Below, one piece after another: positions 1 to 8,441 of a DNA stretch of 64,000 nt. Position 1 is the stretch's first letter; each line of letters opens with the position of its first letter. The stretch is from positions 496,001 through 560,000 of the forward strand of contig CAWCVL010000007.1 in NCBI GenBank assembly GCA_963798985.1, given 5' to 3'. The DNA is from JACCTU01 sp963798985 (GTDB lineage: Bacteria > Actinomycetota > Thermoleophilia > Gaiellales > Gaiellaceae). The notes beneath the pieces were generated by a model, which did not search any database, was not told where the DNA came from, and saw only the letters and a list, made by a program, of their open reading frames with translations. Both the position numbers and the translations under genes were made by a program.

Positions 1-612
1 GCGCAGCCCAGGGAGCAGCTCGCGGTGCGCCGCTCGATCAAGGGCTCCGACGTGTGCATGCGGAAGCGAATCGCCACCGCCGCGCATGATTGCGCGTTTG
101 CTATGTCGGCGTAGAGTCGTTGCTTCGGTAGACGACGATTCGTGTCGGTGGTCTGCGCCTACTCTGCGCCCATACCCCTCCGAAACAGCTCGTGGAGGTC
201 AGCGGTGGCAAGGCACTTGAACGGGCCGAATCCGTGGTGCTAAGCCACTTCCCGCCAGCTCGGGGGAGTGCCCGCCACCCCTCTGCGAACCCCGTGGAGG
301 TTCGACTCCTCTCATCCGCATAGCCAGTTTCAGGGAATCTGGGAACGTCCCGGGAACAAACGCCACCGGGTCCGAAGACACCGATGCCATTTCCGACATT
401 CGCTCTCGAGTCGAGGGCAGAGCGCAAGGAAGTCGAGTAGCGGGGGTCCATAGCTTCGGGGCCGGGGTTTGGCGGCCAATTCACCCGGCCCCTACTCGGT
501 TCTCCCGGGACATAGCGCATGCAGGAAGCGGTCGCGCGAGCCGTATCCCAGTCGCGGCCGTCCGAGTTGAACGGGTGGAAGGCGTCTTCTGCTGCGGAAG
601 GAGTGGTGTCCG
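1..612. other. Left-edge stretch, no recognised gene
   Basis: No convincing gene is seen here. A frame open from the window edge ends at a TAG at 112-114 and could be the tail of an upstream gene, but its residues match nothing I know. Around 290-320 a T-arm-like stretch (GGAGG, loop TTCGACT, CCTCT) is followed by CATCCGCA, as at the 3' end of a tRNA. No matching 5' acceptor arm or proper anticodon arm can be folded upstream, so no tRNA is called. The 9-mer CGTGGAGGT occurs twice, near 191 and 293. Confidence 0.4.
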
Positions 613-1792
613 ATGTCGTTCGTCGGTTTCTCGCGTCGCCTCTGGATGCTCGCACTCGCAGGGGTGCTCGGCGCCGGAGGGTTCGGGTTCTCGCTTGCCT
701 ACACCGGGTCGGCTGCCGCGCTCGCGGTTCCGACGATCACGACCTCGCCGCTGCCGGTGCCCACCGTGACCTCTCCGCTACCGTCGCCGACGCTCCCGGC
801 GCCGACGCCGACCGTTCCTGTCCCGACGCCGACGCTTCCGGCGCCGCCCGACGCCGACCTTGCCCGCGCCGACGCCAACGGTTTCAGTGCCCGGCGTGTC
901 GGTGCCGACGTCGCCGTCGGCGCCCGCTCCCGTACCCTCGTCGCCCGGAGGTCTGTCGCCGACCGGCAGCGTGGTGCTGCTCGGCTCGGGCGGAATGGGT
1001 CCTGGGGGCGGCTCCGGCTCCGCACTTGCCGGCAACACCGGAACGATGGCAGCCGCTGGCGTGGCCGGCGGCAGCGCGGCCGCCCCGATCTCCGGCTCGA
1101 GCGCGACGACGAGGGGGATCCAGGTGACGAACGTCCGCGGACGGAAAGGCGCGGTCAGAATCGTCTTCCGCCTCGCGCGTCCTGGGCGCGTTGTCGTCAC
1201 CGTGCGCGGTCCGCTTCCTGACTGCTCACGGGTCGTCCGCTTCGTGATCCAGGGTCGGCGAGGCGAGAACGCACTCCGCTTCAACGGGCACGCCGGCGGC
1301 GGGCGGCTCGCCGAGGGCAGCTATCTGGTCGGACTTCGGCCCGTTCGCGCAGCGCTCACCCGCTGGGGTGCGTTGCTGGTCGACGCGTCTGGCGCTCGCG
1401 CCCTCCCGCGGAGCGCTGCCGACTCGGCGGTTGCGCACTGCTCGAGCGCTCCGGCCGGGGTGACGCCGTTCGCGATCGGCTTCGTCGCGGGAGCTGGGCG
1501 GCGAGACGCGCTCCCGGTCGGCGAGGGCGTGGGGGCTTCGGGCGAGCAGGGCGGGAGCGCGACCCCGACCGCGGTCGGGCGGGCGCGTCACGCGGGCGTG
1601 CTCGGCGTGCAGCAGATCGAAGACGCTGCCGACGCGATCCATCCGGTGGTCGGGATCGTGTTCCTGGCGCTCGTGATCGGGTCGCTGGTCGCGATCGTCT
1701 ACCTCGTGGTTAGCTTCTTGCGCGGCGAGGGGATCGCCCGGCCGCGCTTGTGCAGAAGTCAGTCAGTCCGCGCGCCGTCGATGGACGCCTGA
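613..1792 (+). CDS. Exported Pro-Thr-repeat protein with C-terminal membrane anchor (frame interrupted)
   Basis: ATG at 613 follows a good ribosome site (GGAAGGAG, 596-603). Residues 1-35 resemble a Sec signal. Next come repeated Pro-Thr-Pro-x units, a Gly/Ser/Ala-rich spacer, a beta-rich domain (about 1130-1400) and a strong membrane segment near 1645-1720 followed by basic residues. The frame moves by +1 near 847, where CC seems expanded to CCC. The Pro-Thr repeat runs on without a break in the second frame, so the two halves are read as one gene. No catalytic motif is visible. The architecture suggests a surface protein with a rigid stalk; that role is inferred. Confidence 0.6.
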
Positions 1793-1834
1793 GCCTCTGG
1801 TGCATGTGGGCTCGTCGGCGTTTATGTTCGCGTC

Positions 1835-2725
1835 ATGACAGAAAACGCGAAGGGCGGCTTGATCGAGCCCCGGAGATCCATTCCATCGCGCCTCGTCCTG
1901 GCGAGCCTTGCGTTGGCTGTTGTTCTGAGCGGATGCGGCGGCGCGGATGACGCCGGGACCGCACAAACCACCGCCGCCTCATCCGACGCCTCTATCGACC
2001 GAGTTGTCAACGTCGCTGGTGAGCGTGGGCTGTATCTGAGGTGCTCGGGAACCGGCTCGCCCACGGTTGTGATGGAGGGAGGCGACGGGGACACGAGCGA
2101 GTCCTACGCGTTCGCTGAGAGCCGCCTGGCGGCGGTGACGAGAACGTGCGTCTACGACCGGGCTAACCTGGGCCGCAGCGATGCCGCGCCGGGGCCGCGC
2201 GGCTTCACCGATCTCGTGGAGGATCTCGACCGGCTACTCGTGAAGGCCGAGGTCCCGGAGCCGTACGTCCTCGTCGGGACCTCGGGTGGCGGATACATCG
2301 TCGCGGGCTACGCCTTCGCCCACCCAACGCAGATTGCGGGGATGGCCTTCATCGAGGTGCCTGCCCCCTTCCGCGACCCACCTCCACCGATCGTGGAAGA
2401 AACGAAGTGGAACCACCCCACCAACGTCGAGCAACGCGACTATCTCCAGGTCGAGAAGGACGCTTGGGCAGCACGAAAAGAGGTTGGTGACATCCCGATC
2501 ACGATCGTCAGCAACGCCTACAGCGACGACGAGATCGACGCGGCGACGTTCCCGTCCGAGCGCAGAGGGATGCGAACGAACGTCCAGGACCAACGAGGCT
2601 GGCTGACCCTCAGCCCTCGGGCCAAGCAGACCATCGTCCACACGGGCCACGCCGTGGAGGAAGCAGACCCGGAACTCGTCATCAACGTGATCCTCGACGT
2701 CATCAAGGCCGCAAGGAACCAGTAG
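1835..2725 (+). CDS. Alpha/beta-hydrolase lipoprotein
   Basis: A 296-residue protein with a lipoprotein signal (hydrophobic run ending in lipobox LSGC, Cys about 34), so it is probably lipid-anchored outside the membrane. The hydrolase fold shows in the early strand VNVAGERGLYLRCSG, in VVMEGGDGD (the HG-type oxyanion region) and in the nucleophile elbow LVGTSGGGY, giving a catalytic Ser. A C-terminal HTGHAVEEADPE supplies the likely catalytic His. Such proteins are esterases or peptidase-like hydrolases; the substrate cannot be read from the sequence. The gene stands alone and its frame is intact. Confidence 0.8.
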   Translation: MTENAKGGLIEPRRSIPSRLVLASLALAVVLSGCGGADDAGTAQTTAASSDASIDRVVNVAGERGLYLRCSGTGSPTVVMEGGDGDTSESYAFAESRLAAVTRTCVYDRANLGRSDAAPGPRGFTDLVEDLDRLLVKAEVPEPYVLVGTSGGGYIVAGYAFAHPTQIAGMAFIEVPAPFRDPPPPIVEETKWNHPTNVEQRDYLQVEKDAWAARKEVGDIPITIVSNAYSDDEIDAATFPSERRGMRTNVQDQRGWLTLSPRAKQTIVHTGHAVEEADPELVINVILDVIKAARNQ

Positions 2726-2938
2726 CCCCGCACGACAGCTCGCCGAGCTTTCCGTTTTCCTGGCTCGACACGGGAGTTCCCCGCCAGAGCCGTCGGCCCT
2801 GACGGGGATCCCGTTGTCCTAGCAGTCGATCCCAAAGGTGCAGGAGCTCGACGCTGCTACTGACTCCACACGGAGCCGGCTCCTGCGGTGTGCTCGCAGC
2901 GCGAAAACCGCCCGTCGGCGCTTCCCGTATCCCGAGGC

Positions 2939-3070
2939 GTGAGACGCACCCTGACACTGCTCCTGCTGGCGCTCGCCTTCGTCGTTCCGGCCGGGTGCGG
3001 CGGGGACGACAGCGGTGGCGGCGGGGGCGGGACGAACACCACCCAGACGGACTCGGGATACGACTACTAG
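2939..3070 (+). CDS. Small Gly-rich lipoprotein
   Basis: A 43-residue product if translation starts at GTG 2939. The longer ATG start at 2888 would put a charged, non-signal stretch in front. The chain is a basic N terminus, a Leu/Ala-rich core, a lipobox-like VVPAGC, then a short Asp/Gly-rich tail with six glycines and TNTTQTDSGYDY. This fits a processed small lipoprotein. It converges on bcp and overlaps its end by 4 bases. No function is assigned. A chance frame is possible because of the size. Confidence 0.45.
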   Translation: MRRTLTLLLLALAFVVPAGCGGDDSGGGGGGTNTTQTDSGYDY

Positions 3071-3525
3071 CTCGGTAGCGCGGCCAGCACGTCGTCTGCG
3101 TGCGTGTCCGGCTTGACCTTGCGCATGACCTTGGCGACGTTGCCGTCGGAGTCGATCAGGAAGGTCGAGCGCTCGACCCCCATGTACGTCTTCCCGTACG
3201 CCGTCTTCTCGCCCCAGACGCCGTAGTCGTCGGCGACCTTGTGCTCGGGGTCGGCGAGCAGCGTGAACGGCAGCCCGTACTTCTCCTTGAACTTGACGTG
3301 CGAGGTCTCCTCGTCGGGGCTCACGCCGAGCACGACCGCTCCTCGTTCGGCGAAGGCGCCGTAGTCGTCGCGGATCCCGCAGGCCTGCGTCGTGCAGCCG
3401 GGCGTGTCGTCCTTGGGATAGAAGTAGAGAACGACCGGCTGCCCGCGGAAGTCGGACAGCTTCACGTGCTCGCCCGAGTCGCTCGTCAGCTCGAAGTCCG
3501 GTGCGGGCTTGCCTTCCTCGACCAT
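3067..3525 (-). CDS. bcp: Thiol peroxidase Bcp/PrxQ
   Basis: A 152-residue atypical 2-Cys peroxiredoxin that reduces hydrogen peroxide and organic hydroperoxides, recycled by thioredoxin. PDFELTSDSGE opens the thioredoxin fold. DDTPGCTTQACGIRD carries the peroxidatic Cys and a resolving Cys five residues later, the PrxQ arrangement. GVSPDEETSHVKFKEKYGL and ERSTFLIDSDG complete the family signature. Length matches typical Bcp (about 150). It is a single gene on the minus strand, divergent from the membrane protein at 3553. Confidence 0.95.
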   Translation of the reverse strand: MVEEGKPAPDFELTSDSGEHVKLSDFRGQPVVLYFYPKDDTPGCTTQACGIRDDYGAFAERGAVVLGVSPDEETSHVKFKEKYGLPFTLLADPEHKVADDYGVWGEKTAYGKTYMGVERSTFLIDSDGNVAKVMRKVKPDTHADDVLAALPS

Positions 3526-3552
3526 GCGATCCTCTCTGTAGGGTCCGCAGCG

Positions 3553-3909
3553 ATGCTAACGGCGCACGGCTGGGTCGCGTACGGGGTGATCGCGGTCGCG
3601 GGTCTCGCGGCGGTGTGGGGAGGGGTCACGTACTTCCGACGCGCGGAGGCGGGGGCGACGCTCGGCCACGTCCTCGCGCTGGTGCAGACGGTCTGCGTGG
3701 CGCAGGTCGCGCTCGGCCTGCTGCTCGTCGGGGACGGCCGCCGGACCGCGGACGACCTCCACTACGTCTACGGCACGCTCGCGCTGCTCGTCGTGTTGGC
3801 GCCCTGGTTCTACGCTCCGGCGGATCCGCGCCGCCGGCTCGCGTGGTTCGCCGGCACGTCGCTCGTCGCTGCCGCGCTCGCCGTCCGAGCCTGGACGACC
3901 TCCGGCTGA
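3553..3909 (+). CDS. Four-helix membrane protein of unknown function
   Basis: A 118-residue hydrophobic protein. ATG at 3553 is the first start after the bcp promoter region. Four predicted membrane helices lie near residues 5-27, 35-58, 65-87 and 94-114. A conserved-looking DDLHYVYGTLALL sits at the edge of helix 3, and its His/Tyr could bind a cofactor, but I do not recognise a named family. Its TGA overlaps the ATG of the next gene (ATGA), so the two are almost surely co-translated. Confidence 0.65.
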   Translation: MLTAHGWVAYGVIAVAGLAAVWGGVTYFRRAEAGATLGHVLALVQTVCVAQVALGLLLVGDGRRTADDLHYVYGTLALLVVLAPWFYAPADPRRRLAWFAGTSLVAAALAVRAWTTSG

Positions 3910-4286
3910 TGCGGCGCTACTGGGACAAGCTCAACCCGTCGGTCCGCGGCTTCCTGATCATCGGCGCGATCGCGCTCACGGTCGTCGTGCTGAACCTCTA
4001 CAACGTGCTCGCCTCGCTCGCGATCCTCGCGCAGATCGCGTTCCTGCTCGCGATCGCCTTCTTCGTCTTCCTCGTCTGGCGCGAGCGGCGCGAGGAGATC
4101 TCGGCCTGGCCGATGCGGGCGCAGCTCGCCCTCTACGGCGCCGCGATCCTGATCGTCTTCGACCTACTCGTCTTCGGGTTCTGGGGAGCGAGCGGTCTCG
4201 GCGCCGTGGCGTTCCTGCTCGTGCTCGTGATCTGCGGCTACGCGGGGTTCCGCGCGTGGCGCAGCCAGCACACCTACGGGTACTAG
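3909..4286 (+). CDS. Small membrane protein of unknown function
   Basis: A 125-residue protein starting at the ATG that overlaps the previous stop. After a short basic N terminus (MRRYWDKLNPS) it has about four membrane helices, with a charged cytoplasmic loop WRERREEISAWP in the middle and a C-terminal WRSQHTYGY. Co-translated with the upstream membrane protein, so both may form one complex. The stop codon overlaps the stop of hemQ on the other strand. No family is recognised. Confidence 0.65.
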   Translation: MRRYWDKLNPSVRGFLIIGAIALTVVVLNLYNVLASLAILAQIAFLLAIAFFVFLVWRERREEISAWPMRAQLALYGAAILIVFDLLVFGFWGASGLGAVAFLLVLVICGYAGFRAWRSQHTYGY

Positions 4287-4972
4287 GCCTCGACCCGCAA
4301 CGCGGCGCCGTCGAGGCGGTCGAGTGCCGCTCGGATCTCCATTCCCTCGCCGACGAAGATCGGCGTGTCGCGCTCGGTGTAGCTCGAGGCCTCGCTGTCG
4401 CGGAGCGTCAGCATCAGGTGCATGAAGTCGGCGGGCTCGTCGCACTCGAACGCGGTCATGAACTCCTGGTCGTCGATGCCGAACGAGTACGTCGTGTGGT
4501 TGTGGATCGTCGGGAAGCGACGGCCGGTCTCGATGTGTTCGTCCATCGCGCTCTGGCGGTGCTCGGGCGTGAGCGCGTACCACGGTCGCGTCTTCACGAA
4601 CGGGTAGACGACGAGGTACGGCGACCCCTTCGGCGTGACCTTGCGGGGCCGTCGCGCCGAGGTGTACTCGGAGGCCTTCGTCGTTGCGAGGTACGAGTAC
4701 GGCGTCTCGAGCCAGCCGGCGAGCGGCGTCGCGTTCAGCTCCGCGCCGAGCTCGCCGAGATCCTGGTAGCGCGAGGTGATCTTCCAGAGGAAGAGGTCGG
4801 TGTCGGGCCGAACGCCCGAGACGGAGTAGGCGCGAAGCGAGTCCATCCGCTCGGTCCAGCCTTCGACGACCTCGGCGAACGCATCCTTGCCGGCGGCGCG
4901 CTCCTCGACCGGCAGCCTCCGCCAAGCGGGGTCGACCCGGTAGAAGCTGTAGGCGACGTACTGGCCTTCCAC
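4283..4972 (-). CDS. hemQ: Coproheme decarboxylase (chlorite-dismutase family)
   Basis: A 229-residue protein of the chlorite dismutase superfamily. In Gram-positive and actinobacterial lineages this enzyme decarboxylates coproheme III to heme b, the last step of the coproporphyrin-dependent pathway. Seen: YVAYSFYRVDPAWR at the N terminus, DLFLWKITSRYQDLGELGAE, YLVVYPFVKTRPWYAL (the region that holds the catalytic Tyr in HemQ) and TIHNHTTYSFGIDDQEF with the likely proximal heme His. Length fits the about 230-250 residues of HemQ. A chlorite-detoxifying Cld is less likely in this lineage. The other heme genes are not in the window. Confidence 0.88.
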   Translation of the reverse strand: MEGQYVAYSFYRVDPAWRRLPVEERAAGKDAFAEVVEGWTERMDSLRAYSVSGVRPDTDLFLWKITSRYQDLGELGAELNATPLAGWLETPYSYLATTKASEYTSARRPRKVTPKGSPYLVVYPFVKTRPWYALTPEHRQSAMDEHIETGRRFPTIHNHTTYSFGIDDQEFMTAFECDEPADFMHLMLTLRDSEASSYTERDTPIFVGEGMEIRAALDRLDGAALRVEA

Positions 4973-4982
4973 GGGCGAGACG

Positions 4983-6452
4983 CTAGCGGACGCTGAACGC
5001 TCTGGTGCTCTTGACGACGGTCGCGCCGCGGTTCACGGGAGCGTAGAACGCAACGTTGAACTTGTAGGCGCCCTTGACCAGCGCGAGCTTCGGAAGCCGC
5101 ACGACCGAGTACACGCCGGCGAGTGCCTTGCCGGTGTGCTTCGCGACCACCTTGTTGTCGGACAGCCGCTGAAGCGAGGTCTCGACGGCGCAGTCGACGC
5201 TGCACCGCAGAGTGACGCCGTACCGCCCGTTCGAGCCGAACGGCCCGAAGCGGTCGACGACGGGGGTGAGCTTGAGCGCCGCGCACGTCGCGATGATCCC
5301 GCCGCGCGTCTGACGGGCGGCCTGCTTCATCAGCGCGAGCGACGTCTTTGCCGTCTTGTCGGGGTAGTAGAAGCCCGACTGCCAGCCTGGAAGGCGCGGA
5401 TCGTCGATCGTCAGGAACACGAAGAACCCGACGACGTTCGGCTGGCAGAACGAGAGCTCGAGCGCCTTGCGGTAGCTAGCGGCCTGCTTCGCCTCGTCGA
5501 CCGGCTTCGTCGTCGTCGGCTCTGTGCCGTTGTACTGCGAGGCCTTGGCCGCCGGGGGAACCGACTCGATCCCGAACTCGCCGTAGTAGATCGGCAGCGT
5601 GGACCCTCGCTGCGCCGTGCCGTCGAAGGCTTGGCCGAGCAGCTTGACGAGCTTGGCGTAGTCCGCAACGCCGATTGAGGTGCCGTTCGGATGCGCGGTC
5701 GCCGGCGACTGGCTCGAGTTGTCGGGGAACGGGTTGATCGACAGCGCGTCCATGACCGGCTTCGTGCGCGCGCTCGCCTTGTACGCGGTCCCCAGGTCGA
5801 GGATGAACTTGGTCGGCGAGTGGGTGTGCCGCGACAGCAGGTGGTTGTCGGAGCCGCGCGGCGAGAGCGCGCCCCCGAGGACGACGATGTTCGTCGACAC
5901 CGCCTTCAGCGCGTCGTACGACTCGGCGAGGAGCGCGAGGTACGCGGGCGCGGCGACGTTCTCGCCGTTCGGCCCGTACTGCGGCATCCAGAAGCCGTTC
6001 AGGTTCGGCTCGTTGCCGATCGTGTAGTGGCGCACAGCCGGAAGCGCCTTCGCGAGCGCAGTGAGAAACTGTGCAAACTGCCTGCGGGACTGCTCGGTCA
6101 GCGGGGTCGTCCTGCTCCCGGGATGCGAGACCACGAGGTAGGCCTGCATCTGATTCGCAGACGCCGCGAAGACGGCGTTGCGGAGGGCGGCGAGGTCGCC
6201 GCCGGGCGGCTCGACCTGGTCGGGGAGCCAGTGCTGCGTCAGGCGGATCGCCGTGAAGCCCGCGGCCTTCGCGCGGAGCACCTCGGCCTGGGCGAGCGCC
6301 GGGTCGCTCTGTCTCGCGACGTCCGTCGTGGCCCCGACGACCATCGTCGGTCCACCCGCGAGCGCCGCCGGCGCCAACGTGAGCGCTGCGACCCCTACGA
6401 CGAACCCCTTGAGCACCCCGATACGCACGATGGACACGGCTACGCTAGCCAT
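4983..6452 (-). CDS. Secreted clan GH-A glycoside-hydrolase-like protein
   Basis: A 489-residue exported protein. Residues 1-33 form a signal peptide ending in APAALAGG. Residues about 36-370 look like a TIM-barrel glycosidase of clan GH-A (GH39-like): YTIGNEPNLNGFW near residue 150 offers the acid/base Glu, and PIYYGEFGIES further on offers the nucleophile Glu. WQSGFYYPD and a following helix close the barrel. The last 110 residues are a beta-rich domain of the kind used for wall or carbohydrate binding. A paralogue lies at 43897. Its start codon is 5 bases from uvrC on the other strand, so the promoters must overlap coding DNA. Confidence 0.75.
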   Translation of the reverse strand: MASVAVSIVRIGVLKGFVVGVAALTLAPAALAGGPTMVVGATTDVARQSDPALAQAEVLRAKAAGFTAIRLTQHWLPDQVEPPGGDLAALRNAVFAASANQMQAYLVVSHPGSRTTPLTEQSRRQFAQFLTALAKALPAVRHYTIGNEPNLNGFWMPQYGPNGENVAAPAYLALLAESYDALKAVSTNIVVLGGALSPRGSDNHLLSRHTHSPTKFILDLGTAYKASARTKPVMDALSINPFPDNSSQSPATAHPNGTSIGVADYAKLVKLLGQAFDGTAQRGSTLPIYYGEFGIESVPPAAKASQYNGTEPTTTKPVDEAKQAASYRKALELSFCQPNVVGFFVFLTIDDPRLPGWQSGFYYPDKTAKTSLALMKQAARQTRGGIIATCAALKLTPVVDRFGPFGSNGRYGVTLRCSVDCAVETSLQRLSDNKVVAKHTGKALAGVYSVVRLPKLALVKGAYKFNVAFYAPVNRGATVVKSTRAFSVR

Positions 6453-6457
6453 CAGAA

Positions 6458-8309
6458 GTGAAGAAAACGTTGGAACCGCGCCTGAAGGCGCTCCCGACCA
6501 AGCCGGGCGTCTACCTCTTCAAGGACGCCAAGGGCCAGGTTCTCTACGTGGGCAAGGCAAAATCGCTCCGCCCGCGCGTCCGGTCGTACTTCCAGGCAAA
6601 CCCGGACGCCCGCGCGGCGATCCAGCAGCTGCCCGAACGGGTGGCAGACATCGAGGTGATCGTCACGGGCAACGAGGTCGAGGCCCTCCACCTCGAGCAG
6701 AACCTCGTCAAGCGCCACCGGCCGCCGTTCAACGTGCGGCTGCGGGACGACAAGTCGTTCCCGTACATCGCGGTCACCGTCGAGGACGAGTACCCGCGCG
6801 TGATGTTCACGCGAGAGCGGCACCGTCGGGGCGTCGTTTATTTCGGGCCTTATGCGAATGCGAAGAAGGTACGTGGCACGCTGGACGTACTGAACCGCGT
6901 GTTCCAGTTCCGGCCGTGCGAGGGCCCGAAGCCGGGGCGGCACTCGGGGATCCCGTGCCTCGACTTTCACATCGAGCGCTGCCACGCGCCTTGCGTCAAC
7001 TACATCTCGAAGGAGGCCTACGGCGAGATCATCGACGGCGTGATCGGTTTCCTCGAAGGGGACACCGAGCCGATCCAGGCGCGGATCGACGAGCGGATGC
7101 GGGAGGCCGCGGCGGAGGAGCGCTTCGAGGAGGCGGCACGGCTACGGAACCGGCTCTTCGCGGTTCGCCACCTCGCCGAACGGCAGGCGGCGGACAAGCG
7201 CGCCGTCGGAACGATCGACGTGATCGGGATCGCGCTCGAGGGCGACCGCGGCACCGTGCAGATCTTCCCGCTCCGCGAGGGGAAGATGATCGACCGCTAC
7301 GCCTTCCACCTCGAGAACGTCGCGGGGCAGGACCTGACGACCGTCCTCGAGGAGTTTTGCCTCGAGTACTACGGCTCGTCGCCGAGCATCCCGCCGCAGA
7401 TCGTCGTGCCGCGCGACGCCGGCGACCTCTCGGCGCTCGAGCAGTTCCTCTCCGAGCGGCGGGGCGCGCGGGTCGAGGTCCGGGCGGCGGAGCGGGGCGA
7501 GAAGCGGCGGCTGCAGGAGCTCGCGACGGAGAACGCGCGGCTCGCGCTCGCTTCGGAGGCGCAGCAGACGGAGCAACGACGGCAGCGTCGGATCGAGGCG
7601 CTCGAGGAGCTCCGCGAGGCGCTAAACCTCGAGTCGCTGCCGATCCGGATCGAGTGCTTCGACATCTCGAACATCCAGGGAGAGTCGGTCGTCGGCTCGA
7701 TGGTCGTCTTCCAGGACGCCGTTGCGAAGAAAGCGCACTACCGGAAGTTCGGCGTGCAGAGCCTGGACGGGCAGGACGACTTCGCCGCGATGGCGGAGGT
7801 CGTCTCCCGCCGGTTCGCGCGGCTTGCGAACCCCGACCCCGAGCAGCACGACGAGAGCTTCTCCGCGATGCCGAACCTCGTCGTCATCGACGGCGGCAAG
7901 GGTCAGCTCTCTGCGGCGCTCGCCGCGATGCAGGCGTACGACCTCCCGCGCGTCGCCGTGATCGCGCTCGCGAAGAAGGAAGAAGAGGTGTACGTGCCGG
8001 GGCGGCCCGACGCGGTCCGCCTGCCCAGGCACCAGCCGGGGCTACAGCTCCTCCAGCGGGTCCGCGACGAAGCACACCGCTTCGCCGTCGGCTTCCACCG
8101 GCAGCGGCGCGAGACGCGCTCGTTCGAGTCGATCTTCGACACGCTGCGGGGAGTCGGGTCCCGCGCGTCGCAAGGCGATCCTGCAGCACTTCGGCTCGCC
8201 GGACGCGTTCCTCGCGGCGACGCAGGAAGAGCTCGAGGGCGTGCCGCAGCTCCCGCCGAAGACCGCCCGCGCGATCTACGCGCAGCTGCACAAGGCAGGT
8301 CGCGGCTAG
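6458..8309 (+). CDS. uvrC: Excinuclease ABC subunit C (one frameshift near 8160)
   Basis: UvrC makes both incisions around a DNA lesion in nucleotide excision repair with UvrAB. Start GTG 6458. The GIY-YIG nuclease domain is clear (GVYLFKDAKGQVLYVGKAKSL), then the Cys-rich segment CLDFHIERCHAPC, a UvrB-binding UVR motif (EERFEEAARLRNRL) and the RNase H-like C-terminal nuclease (IECFDISNIQGES, LVVIDGGKGQL). An extra base near 8160 shifts the frame. In the shifted frame the expected helix-hairpin-helix tail follows (RRKAILQHFGSPDAFL to a TAG at 8307-8309). I take the indel as a sequence error. In actinobacteria uvrC usually precedes rapZ, yvcK and whiA; here other genes intervene. Confidence 0.93.
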
Positions 8310-8318
8310 GGGCCGGCC

Positions 8319-8396
8319 CTACGGGTGGGGTACGACGAGGACCGCGATCGTGAAGAACGAGGCGGCAATGGCGAGGAACCTCATGCCTCTGACCAT
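8319..8396 (-). CDS. Possible 25-residue membrane peptide
   Basis: A short frame between the converging uvrC and sialidase-like genes. It encodes a basic start (MVRGMRF), a single hydrophobic helix (LAIAASFFTIAVLVV) and PHP. The composition is typical of small single-helix membrane peptides. No clear ribosome site precedes the ATG, and a chance frame cannot be excluded. Confidence 0.25.
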   Translation of the reverse strand: MVRGMRFLAIAASFFTIAVLVVPHP

Positions 8397-8441
8397 AGGA
8401 CGCGCCTTTACGAACGTGGTTCGGGCCGAGTAAGAACTCCG

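Noticed and set aside
180..320. A complete selenocysteine or serine tRNA
   Set aside because: The acceptor 5' strand cannot be paired, the anticodon-like arm lacks U33 and the distance to the T-arm is far too long.
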